Source: Xestospongia muta | Taxonomy: Eukaryota > Porifera > Demospongiae > Haplosclerida > Petrosiidae | Assembly: GCA_963693285.1 (NCBI GenBank) | Contig: OY848919.1 | Span: 9,233,461 to 9,297,460, forward strand | DNA length: 64,000 bases | Direction: 5' to 3' | Shown here: positions 55,559 to 64,000 of the stretch, one piece after another | How the letters are laid out: every line of letters starts with the position of its first letter | Numbering within the stretch: the stretch's first letter is position 1 | Translations under genes and position numbers: made by a program | The notes under the pieces: model-generated | Database searches by the model: none | The model's input: only the letters and a program-made list of their open reading frames with translations | What the model was told of the DNA's origin: nothing

Positions 55559-56804
55559 CTGTGGATAGGAAAGGCTTTGATAAATATATTCTTCAATGAC
55601 AATATGCCAAACATATAGGGTACTTTATATGTATATACAAAATACCACACAGGGAAATTTGTGAATGTTTAATTTGGCAAAAATTTTTAAATTGATATTA
55701 ATCTATCAGTCATCATTTCAGCACATTATTGCAAAAAAGAAAGGTTGCTAACTAGCAAGTATTGAGAGTATTTTAACTGCAATATTAATTGCTTTTGCAA
55801 ATGCCAATACATTTCATGGAACAAGCCAGTACAGTACTATGTGCTATTGCTTGCATAAATACAAGTGAATAATACATTAATTTAGTTAATTTAGTTTTAG
55901 ACAAAATGTAATCTGTCAATTATCATTGATTTTGAAAACAACTGTCAAATTCTATTCTATATCCACATATAATTTCTACAGACTTATAACTCCTTACACC
56001 TTTGGCACTCAGTCTAATAGAAACCTTTTTCCTTGGTTTATATATAACAATCTCATTAGAAGCATGGTGCTGTGTTAGTGAATTACATAGTTTTATCAGC
56101 TGTATTTGCTTGTCTTTATCAGGTTAAAAGCAGTGATTGGCACTGATATAGGCTTTAACACCAGCTAATCATAAACATATAATATGTACTACTAACAGTA
56201 CTATAACTTACCTTTTTTCTCTCTGGTCAACTTCTCTATTTCTTCTTGTTTCTCTGCTAATAGTTTATCAGTAGCTATATAATATAACCATATATGGTAT
56301 GCACTATAAACTACATTATAACTTAATTACCTTCTTTCTCTCTGGTTAACTTCTCTATTTCTTCTTGTTTCTCTGCTAATAGTTTATCAGTAGCTATATA
56401 ATATAACCATATATGGTATGCACTAAAAACTATATTATAACTTACCTTCTTTCTCTCTGGTTAACTTCTCTATTTCTTCTTGTTTCTCTGCTAATAGTTT
56501 ATCAGTAGCTATATAATATAACCATAAATGGTATGCACTATAAACTATATTATAACTTACCTTCTTTCTCTCTGGTTAACTTCTCTATTTTTTCTTGTTT
56601 CTCGGATACTATTTTATCAGTAGCTATAGAACATAACCATATATGATATGCGCTACTAAAGTACTATAAGTTACCTTCTTTCTCTCTATTCAACTTCTCA
56701 ATCTTTTGTTTCTCTACTGTTACTTCATCAGAATCTATGGAACACAACCATAAATCAGATTATTAACCTCGCTGTGCGTGGGCGCATAGCGAGGGTACTG
56801 TAGT

Positions 56805-56843
<39 letters not shown>

Positions 56844-58712
56844 TGTTACCAGAGTTGTTTTTTTTGAACTGCTATAACTTGGCAACCGAAGCATTAGCAG
56901 CTACCAACGTTTAGCAACGAATAGAAAAGCATGTGGACTTTACAACAGTAGTGTCAAGAACATCGTCAAGGAAAACAGAAGCTTAAAACTCGCAAAAGAA
57001 TTTTCAGGCTGCAGAGGTCAAGTGCCGTTTCTCGAAAAGTAAAAAACTTAACGTGGAGATTTTTTAGTATGTTGTAAACAATCTCAGAGGAATACGGATC
57101 AGCAAGACAGAAGGCTGTTGGTCGAAGTAATCGTTAGAAAAGTTCTGAAAAATGTTTTGTGGACTTGGAGCGAAGTAACGCATTCAGGAAACGTCTCCAA
57201 GCACTGAAAAGACTGCTACTAATAGACAATATATCTATTTATATTTGTACCACGGGACGTTTCCAAAGAAGGTTTCATCTTCAAGTTACAATAAATTTTG
57301 TATATGAAATATTGATAGATTTTTTCAGGCTGCAGAGGTCAAGTGCCGTTTCTCGAAAAGTAAAAAACTTAACGTGGAGATTTTTTAGTATGTTGTAAAC
57401 AATCTCAGAGGAATACGGATCAGCAAGACAGAAGGCCGTTGGTCGAAGTAATCGTTAGAAAAGTTCTGAAAAATGTTTTGTGGACTTGGAGCGAAGTAAC
57501 GCATTCAGGAAACGTCTCCAAGCACTGAAAAGACTGCTACTAATAGATAATATATCGATTTAAATTTGTACCACGGGACGTTTCCAAAGAAGGTTTCATC
57601 TTCAAGTTACAATAAATTTTGTATATGAAATATTGATAGATTTTAAAGGGTCATGTAAAGACTCAGAGAAACTTTTCATCACGAAAGTTGCACTTAATCT
57701 TGCTTGGGAATTGAATGACACTATCACTTATTCAGTTACTGCTTCACAAACATGACAAAGCTAGAAATCAAGCAACAATTAATGAGCATATACAGAATGA
57801 CAAAGCTTGCCATTTTATAACCACACCTTCTGGAATGTTAATAAATTTTCTTGCAATAACAACATCATAGCTGGGCCTAAGCTGGCATAGAATTTATAAA
57901 TAACTTAGAAACTACAGCGAGGTTCGGCACTTTAGTGCCTTTCATATTTAGAAAATGTTTGCATTAATTGGTAGGCATTAATTTGTACATAAATTAGCAG
58001 AAAGGTGGCAGCAGAGCTAACTCTGTAGGGATGGTACCAATTGTCCCATAGAAGTTTCATTATTTTATTTTTCTGTCTCATGCAATGCTATTAGCCATTA
58101 TGTGATCCAACATCTACTTAGCACTAGTTTATAGGTACATGAGCTCAACAAAAAACTTGTGGTACTCGGAACAAGACATCAATGGCAATCCACCAGACCC
58201 TCTGACTACATGAGACTACACCTCAAGTAAATTAGCTACTTCCTTAGTGAACACAAAACTAATGTTACTTTAAAAGGATGCAGTGGTTTATATATATGAG
58301 GGTATACTTCTGGATGAACCTGATATAATCTCAATGCTCTTGATCAGAAACCTTTTTAAGCATTAAACTATATGAGGATATCCATGCTGAAAACAGTTAT
58401 AAATATAAAAGAAATCATTAATAAACGATTGATGAAAGCTTTTTTACAACTTTATCTATACAAAGGGGTTGCACTATCTTCATATTAGCTCATTAACTCC
58501 AGAAATCACAGGGACATACTGTAACATGTCCTGTCTGAGAGCACTGCATAATCACAAATTACTTTTGAATGACTCTTTTGTGCATATAATTTTATGTTAA
58601 TTTCAGAATCACATTTTGTACATTATGACACATAATGACTGCACCTTAATACTAACACTCTTCCACACTGTAGTGACTGTGAAGAGGGATGTTCTGATAT
58701 AACTGGAATAGC

Positions 58713-58743
<31 letters not shown>

Positions 58744-59115
58744 GATCAAGATACAAGTCAGTAATACTTCAACAAATTGTCAGAAAAACTATATAAACTC
58801 ACTTGGTTGTATGAATAAATTAAAAGCTTTGGTACATTTAATGGCTTCCAGACAATTGATAAAGGTCATGAAAGGTAGCCTACGTTCTCTAAGGTCAGAC
58901 AACAGTTTGAAAGAAGGACTGCCAGTTGTTGTATTGCCCTCCACTGCGAAAGTTTCGATCTGGTCCTCTGTATAACTTTTTCCCGGCATTTTGCTTATAA
59001 ACAGACGCCAGAACTCCTTATTTTCAACATCTGATATTTCATCCAAATACAGAGCAGCCTGCTTTAGCTTGTCTTGTTGAACATCCTTTAAAGTTGTTAT
59101 GTTTACTTCCTTACT
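55248..59115 (-). CDS. Death-fold / coiled-coil / CARD-like adaptor gene
   Basis: A minus-strand gene with seven visible exons, all joined in phase 1: an N-terminal domain (about 59115-58803), five coiled-coil mini-exons (56734-56675, 56623-56561, 56508-56446, 56393-56331, 56274-56212) and a C-terminal helical exon (55558-55248). The first coding exon or ATG upstream of 59115 is not identified; an in-frame stop lies at about 59140, so another exon is needed. A TIR element (56762-57950) sits in the first intron. The layout (death-fold, stalk, death-fold) fits an oligomerising adaptor. Confidence 0.7.
56212..56734 (-). CDS. Array of five coiled-coil mini-exons
   Basis: Four exons are exactly 63 nt and one is 60 nt, each between a ..TATAG (or CATAG) acceptor and a G|GTAA donor. 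They encode TDKLLAEKQEEIEKLTREKK, TDKLLAEKQEEIEKLTREKE (twice), TDKIVSEKQEKIEKLTREKE and DSDEVTVEKQKIEKLNREKE. Introns are only about 50 bp and also near-identical, so the tandem unit is about 115 bp. Each 63-nt exon adds 21 residues, three heptads with Leu/Ile at core positions. Very low divergence of three copies points to recent duplication or gene conversion. Confidence 0.88.
56762..57950. mobile_element. TIR element with an internal 323-bp tandem duplication
   Basis: The left end AACCTCGCTGT and the right end ACAGCGAGGTT are inverted copies. The inside has a TG microsatellite (56811-56841) and two units of about 323 bp (about 57005-57324 and 57328-57643), each starting AGGCTGCAGAGGTCAAGTGC and differing at few bases. 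No transposase is present, so it would need one supplied in trans. It lies in an intron of the minus-strand adaptor gene. A weakly similar stretch lies at the window's right end (63715-63880). Confidence 0.7.
56811..56841. repeat. (TG)n microsatellite
   Basis: About 15 TG units near the left end of the TIR element. Confidence 0.95.
58717..58742. repeat. (TG)n microsatellite
   Basis: About 13 TG units in an intergenic or intronic position beside the 58803-59115 exon. Confidence 0.9.
58803..59115 (-). CDS. N-terminal death-fold-like exon
   Basis: Minus frame NITTLKDVQQDKLKQAALYL, DEISDVENKEFWRLFISKMP, GKSYTEDQIETFAVEG, SFKLLSDLRERRLPFMTFIN, CLEAIKCTKAF, ending at A|GTGAGT (phase 1). The W..L...... 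yt..qI ......ll..L..r....f...L pattern resembles a DEATH or DED domain. No in-frame ATG was found in the exon before the domain. Confidence 0.6.
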
Positions 59116-59476
59116 CAGCAGTCAGCCGTATAATTGACTCCTCCCAATCATAATTATATTACAGGCAAAGCCATGAATCTTATCATTCTAATAACCCCAT
59201 TCCTAGACTCTAGAAAGAGAATCTCGGGCCCATGGATAAGTGTGAGTGTTGAAATTCACAATATTTATTCAACAGTGCGAATCGTATGCAAAATAATAAA
59301 AAAATAAGAATAAAATAATACAATCTAAACTATAAATGGAAGATAAGGCTATCATTAGAGAAGTGATACTATTGACTAGTGTACAATTTAAATTCACATT
59401 GGTGTCATAAATATAGCTTTCTGTGAAATCATAATCTACTTTGGCATATGAAACGAAAATTTAGAATTCTTCTGGT

Positions 59477-60400
59477 GTAAAAAATTCAAAATAGTTGTAC
59501 TAATTGATGAACTGATAATAGTTTGAGAGTGTCCATAATGACAAGCTGTAGTAAGGACTGATATTACTGCACTTGTTTTCTGGGTCTCTGCTAAATGTTC
59601 AAGTAACACTTCAACTATCGCAATAGAATTTTGTCGTGTAGCTACAGTGAGTGCTGTATCATCATTTCAGCTAGTAATAAGTTGATCAGCATTAAATTGA
59701 AGTAATAATTTGATGATCTTAAAGTGAATATTTTGACATGCTATTATAATAGCTGTGTAACCATCATCTTTTTGTTTACTAGGATTAGCCCCAGTTTGGA
59801 GTAGATAGTTGACTATAGTGTAGGAGTTTGTATCACATGCTAGCATCAATGCAGTGTAGCCAGTGTTATTTTTAATGTTAGGATTAGCTTCAGCTAATAT
59901 TAATACTTGTACAACTTGTTCATACCCTCCTTTGCTAGCTAGCATTAGTGCTGTACAGCCCTCTTCATTTTGATAATTGATGTTATCAATTAAGTTAAGC
60001 AAGAATTGAACAGCTTCATCTTCACCAAGTCTTGAAGCCTCTAGTAATGTTTAGTCAAAAAAAATTGTTTTTGTTCTTTCAAGATAGCTTGACCATCAAT
60101 AGTCAGTTCAAAGATACCAATGAGTGATGCAAATTCTTTCTTTAGAGTAGCTATTTCCAAGATAAAGTCTAACTTTGATTGAGGTACAAGTAGAGTAACA
60201 TATATTGACCCTTCCTCCACTTGTATATGAGTCATTCTCTGATGGAACATGTGATTAACAAGTGTTTTAAAGTTCTCCAACGTTTTCTTCCCCCATTGAT
60301 GATTAAGTTTGATAACCACTTCACAAGTAATAGATGTGACTTCTGGATTTGGTATCAATGCTTCTTCAACTGCATTCTTGAAGTAAAGTATATATTGCAA
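59477..60400 (-). pseudogene. Ankyrin gene with conserved N-terminal domain, frameshift and premature stop
   Basis: 60400-60041 reads ITCEVVIKLNHQWGKKTLEN, THIQVEEGSIYVTLLVPQ, IGIFELTIDGQAILKEQ. After one missing base in an A-run near 60045 it continues TLLEASRLGEDEAVQFLLNL, EEGCTALMLASKGGYEQVVQ, NTGYTALMLACDTNSYTIV, DDGYTAIIIACQNIHFKII (three to four ankyrins). A TGA then sits where a residue is expected (LITS*NDDTALTVATRQN), and the ankyrins run on to 59477. Two lesions suggest a young pseudogene or local sequence errors. The N-terminal domain is shared with exon 2 of the LRR/ZU5 gene. Confidence 0.72.
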
Positions 60401-60439
60401 ATTCCCTAATCATATTATAGATCTCATTGAAGGAGTTAT

Positions 60440-61635
60440 GTAACATTTATTATTTCAATACAATGGATTGATTTATTATGAAGAAAAAGATGATGATTGG
60501 ATTGTTACTTTATTTGTAGTGAACGACCTTAAAATTATTTAGAGGTGACAATAGTTCACCACCAAAAGTTAACTTTCATTAAATTCAAGATATTGTTATC
60601 ATTATATTATTTTATAGTTTATCAAAAAGAATTGTGAAAGCTCTGATACTGAATATTCCATTCATTTTAATTTTGTTAATGAAAATGGATTCATTGAACT
60701 TGTTTTTCAACAAGAACCACCTCCAGGATGGTGTATTAAACCAATTATTAAGCCATGCAAGGTTTGATATATTAGCCAATTATTTGAGAAAATACCCATT
60801 TTTAAGATAGTTATAGGAGAATGATATTGATAAGTTTGGCTCATCTCTTAGTTCCCAACTACCATCATGTCAGTTTCTTATACATACTGATGATAGTCCT
60901 AATACTTTTGAGTATTTAGTATATCCTGTTGAAGTAAAGGGTATAATACCTCTAATGAATATAATTCATCGAAAGAGATCGGGTATGACCTAGTATGATA
61001 AACTATTACTTCTTATGATTATTATAAATATAGCTTTGACATAGTTACTAACTGTTTATGTACTAATATGTATCAATTTTGTAATAATAACCATGGTCCA
61101 GTATCTCATCATTGTAGTTCTAACAATTAGCAAAACACGAATAGTCCATAGTCCATTTAATGCAATGATATTATTAATGAAAAACTATACATTATGTTTA
61201 CTTTATTGTATCAAATAATTTATTACACACATTCAACCTGTATAACCATATATTGGTGAGTTCAACTTATCAATTTGATATATTATGCTCAACAGATATT
61301 GACAACGGGGAAATATGGAGGTTAATTAGGAAGGCTCTCATAAAGAATTATGCTGATCTGTATGATTTGTTAAAACCTTTAATAGCAGATCTAGCTAAAG
61401 AAATGTTTGCTGTTGGTCTTATTAGTAATGATGTACTAAACAAACCTACCTACAGTGACATCATGGGTGACTTCCTGACAAGAATAAATTTTATGAAAAA
61501 TCACATTGACTTACAACAACATATAAGAAGTTCTTAATGATTTTAAACAATCTAGGTGGTCAATGTAATACACATGTCTCTAACACCCTTCAAGCTGATT
61601 GGACTGAAATAATAAAAAGGAGAACTATATATTGA
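60440..61635 (+). pseudogene. 3'-only copy of the ZU5-type gene
   Basis: Four exon-like blocks follow the order of exons G-J of the intact gene. 60460-60531 reads YYEEKDDDWIVTLFVVNDLK. 60618-60762 reads FIKKNCESSDTEYSIHFNF, then PPPGWCIKPII. 60827-60982 reads FLIHTDDSPNTFEYLVYPVE. 61299-61635 reads NYADLYDLLKPLIADLAKEM, FAVGLISNDV, and after a frameshift near 61530 LNNLGGQCNTHVSNTLQADW. Everything upstream (LRR, coiled coil, ZU5) is missing and is replaced by the oppositely oriented ankyrin gene. Confidence 0.75.
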
Positions 61636-61639
61636 ACTA

Positions 61640-62762
61640 AACTTCATGGTAGATTATAGTTGATATAATATAGCTGTAAATTTTGCTGACATCATGTTAT
61701 TGTTAGTGTTGTTGTTGTTCTTATAAGCACTGAAATTTAAATAGCAAAAAAGCTGAATAAAACATACCGTCTTATTATTACTGTGATGTTACAAGCTCCA
61801 GCCTCACTCAGAGCATGCGGACAGCCACACCCTTTTGAGAAGTACATAAACTAAGTGAATTAAACTGCTAGGATTAGTTTAACATTATTATTTGTTTAAA
61901 AGATTGATTCTGATGTGTTTTCCAAGTAGATATTAGCTGTTTAAAAGATATTGTAAATACTCTGAGACTTGTCTCACTTAACCAAGCTCACTTAACATAA
62001 GCACAGTATTATATTTATGTCTATGTGGCTCATCCTGTTATTACGCCATCATGTCAATTTGGTGTGGAAGCAGCTTTCAAAATCTTACAAACATACTATC
62101 ATACAAATAAGTTTATATCCTCATATAGTGCTAGTTCGTTGAAAAAGAATAGGGTTAAATATCAGAAAGGAACACGTGCCATTGTTGGAAAAAATGCTGA
62201 TGAATTATTGATTTTTGCTTTAATAGTCAATGTGTATATAATACAGTATGAGACTCTCTTGGAAGTTAAAACTCTTGAGACTATTGAATTTGATGATCGT
62301 TTTTCTTGTCTTTATTTTACATGAAAAAGCTGATCCTAATGTATTTGTTTGGTCTAGTCAATTATATGATTATTATGTGTATGGACTTTATACACAACCA
62401 GTACTAAGAACAGAACTTGCTACTTCTCCAAAAAATATTTTTCTTAAATACAATGTTTTTAAATGTTAAAGATGATTGTGATATAACAACAGAAGTTAAC
62501 TGTAGCATAATTTGGACAAAATCCATATGTCATGCTTTTGCTGTTAGGATGGTGGTGTTTCCTGAACACTGGTCTGCTAGCTGCATTAATGTCAGCCACA
62601 CAAAATGGTGTAAATACAAACGTCTAGAATGAACCAATTTATATATTAAGTTATGAGCATGTGAACATATTGATAATAAAAAATTGAGAGTGCAGATGAA
62701 AAATGTGGAGTATCTCTCACACACAGGCAAGCAGAAATGCTTTAGAGCTCTCTTAAGTTCTC
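61640..62762 (+). other. Flank with a weak promoter-like module and unassigned open stretches
   Basis: 61795-61840 (GCTCCAGCCTCACTCAGAGC, then ATGCGGACAGCCACACCCTT) is a degraded form of the module before 41258 and 19866. Downstream, open frames at 62025-62324 (FKILQTYYHTNKFISSYSAS) and 62330-62469 (VFVWSSQLYDYYVYGLYTQP) have protein-like composition but no recognisable family. Stops separate them, so they may be a decayed gene. I give no function. Confidence 0.3.
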
Positions 62763-62837
62763 AACTATCACTATATCAACATAAGTATAGTCAATTAATC
62801 ATTAATTGACTATACTTATGTTGATATAGTGATAGTT
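62763..62837. repeat. Perfect 75-bp palindrome
   Basis: Two 37-base arms, exact reverse complements, separated by one base (C at 62800). The left arm starts AACTATCACTATATCAACAT; the right arm ends GATATAGTGATAGTT. No coding content. Confidence 0.97.
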
Positions 62838-64000
62838 ATTATTAATGTAATTAATGTAATAATTCATAATAAAAGTAGCTATACAATTTGTAGCAGATTT
62901 ACAGTATTTTTGAAACATAAAATTGAAAAGCAGAAAAAGTCGTTTGGAGTTTTAGAGGACCAGTTGAGTCTTTAAAGTGCTATTATCCTGGACTGCAAAG
63001 GAGAGCTATAGATATCACAATCATTCACGGATTTAGTAATATTGCTGTTACAAGAAAACGTCAGCTCTGTGTTCTGTTCTCCTGGATCAATAGCCAGTAA
63101 TACATTACTATATCCAATGTTGTCTTAGTATACCAATATTAATTGAAGCAACATGAGTAAAAATAGGAACAGTAGTATTATCACAAGGATCATATTATCT
63201 GCAAAAAGAAAACAATATAATAATATGCGCGTTAAGTACAACTGCATTCCTTAGATACTAGATAACCACGCCTTATTATTAAAATAATGAGGAATGCAAT
63301 AAAAGCATCAACAGATGTCGCGGTTTTAAGATCCGCCTACAAATATGTGTTGCTAAGAATTTTTTTTCCCTTCCTACTTATATCCTGCTAGCTCGCTAGA
63401 TAAGACCACACAGTCTCACGGCGGATGTTGGTGGACAGATAATTAATAATTATTAATAAAAATATTAATTAATTTTCTTTTAATAATTTGCAATTGATGT
63501 GCACAACTTTATCGTTACTGATTACATTTTCTAACTCCTCTTGAAAATGTATTTTCAAAGTTCTATCCATTATCTGTTAGTTTTCCTACATCATGAAAGT
63601 AGGTTTGGCAAAGATACTTAAACTGCAATGTTACTAATCTTAATATCTGTGCTACTAGAATATTCTATATACTGAATGCAGTATTTGGTTTGTGTGTGTA
63701 TATGAGTATGTGTGCCTTTTAGATATCAATGCACTTTGAACTGCTTTAACTCAGCAATGACATTGTCTATAGTTGCAAAACATGGCATAGAAACAACAAA
63801 AGTTATATATTAGCAAATTGTTCTAGATCAAAAGGCTGTCAACGGAAGACAAAGCTTGAAAAGTCATAGGGACCTTTCAAACAAACACATTCAAGATGGA
63901 ACAAGAGTTTGCTTGAGAAAGCTACAGTGGGTACAAATATACTTATCTACACTTTCAATGTGGGAATTTTCGTTAAAAGGTTTTGTTTTGAAGTTATGGC
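62838..64000. other. No supported gene
   Basis: AT-rich sequence with short open frames only. 63680-63880 has a TG-rich tract followed by a TTTGAACTGCTTTAACTC-type sequence that resembles the start of the TIR element at 56811-56900 (TTTGAACTGCTATAACTT), possibly the edge of another copy running past the window. Confidence 0.45.

Noticed and set aside
56212..56734. CRISPR-like regular repeats
   Set aside because: Regular spacing of about 115 bp is explained by duplicated exon-intron units; the spacers are near-identical, the opposite of a CRISPR array.
57159..57398. Open frame inside the TIR element
   Set aside because: It runs across the junction of the 323-bp tandem units, has no counterpart in the second unit, and resembles no transposase.

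Overview
The window looks like a metazoan genome, most likely a demosponge such as Amphimedon. I base that on the AT-rich sequence, short GT-AG introns, and dense arrays of multidomain genes built from ankyrin, LRR, Roc-COR, ZU5 and death-fold modules. The species is inference from remembered family features; no search was run. Nothing prokaryotic, no rRNA and no CRISPR array is seen.

Layout. (a) 1-2739 has no supported gene. (b) 2740-16283 is the minus-strand relic of a ZU5-type gene. Its exon was split by a Ty1/Copia element (4722-14237), whose pol reading frame was in turn split by a BEL/Pao element (5043-11102) flanked by the 5-bp duplication GCGAT. (c) 16284-18639, plus strand, is a 5'-truncated Roc-COR gene ending in a helical domain. 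(d) 19300-23630 is a promoter-like segment, a small DEATH-domain gene, a stray ABCA transporter exon and two tandem DEATH exons, mostly decaying. (e) 27420-34967, minus strand, is an ankyrin-Roc-COR-linker-DEATH gene. (f) 37985-40840 holds two decayed CARD-like exons and a dead non-LTR-type reverse transcriptase. (g) 41258-52938, plus strand, is the best-preserved gene. About 20 exons join in one frame (about 1,333 aa): N-terminal domain, LRRs, a duplicated coiled-coil exon array, ZU5, two beta-rich exons and a helical C-terminal domain. (h) 55248-59115, minus strand, is a death-fold / coiled-coil / CARD-like gene with five near-identical coiled-coil mini-exons and a TIR transposon in an intron. 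(i) 59477-60400, minus strand, is an ankyrin gene with a frameshift and a premature stop. (j) 60440-61635, plus strand, is a 3'-only copy of the ZU5-type gene. (k) 61640-64000 is mostly non-coding and contains a perfect 75-bp palindrome.

How the genes relate. Different receptor or switch modules (LRR, ankyrin, Roc-COR, ZU5) are joined to a small set of helical or death-fold outputs. Nearly all exon borders are phase 1, so modules can be duplicated, lost or swapped without breaking the frame. The result resembles a locus where NLR-like or Roco-like intracellular signalling proteins are assembled from interchangeable exons. The 60-78-nt coiled-coil mini-exons, expanded independently in two genes, are the most striking part. 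Several members are clear pseudogenes. Single-base frameshifts recur in otherwise intact genes and could be decay or assembly error.
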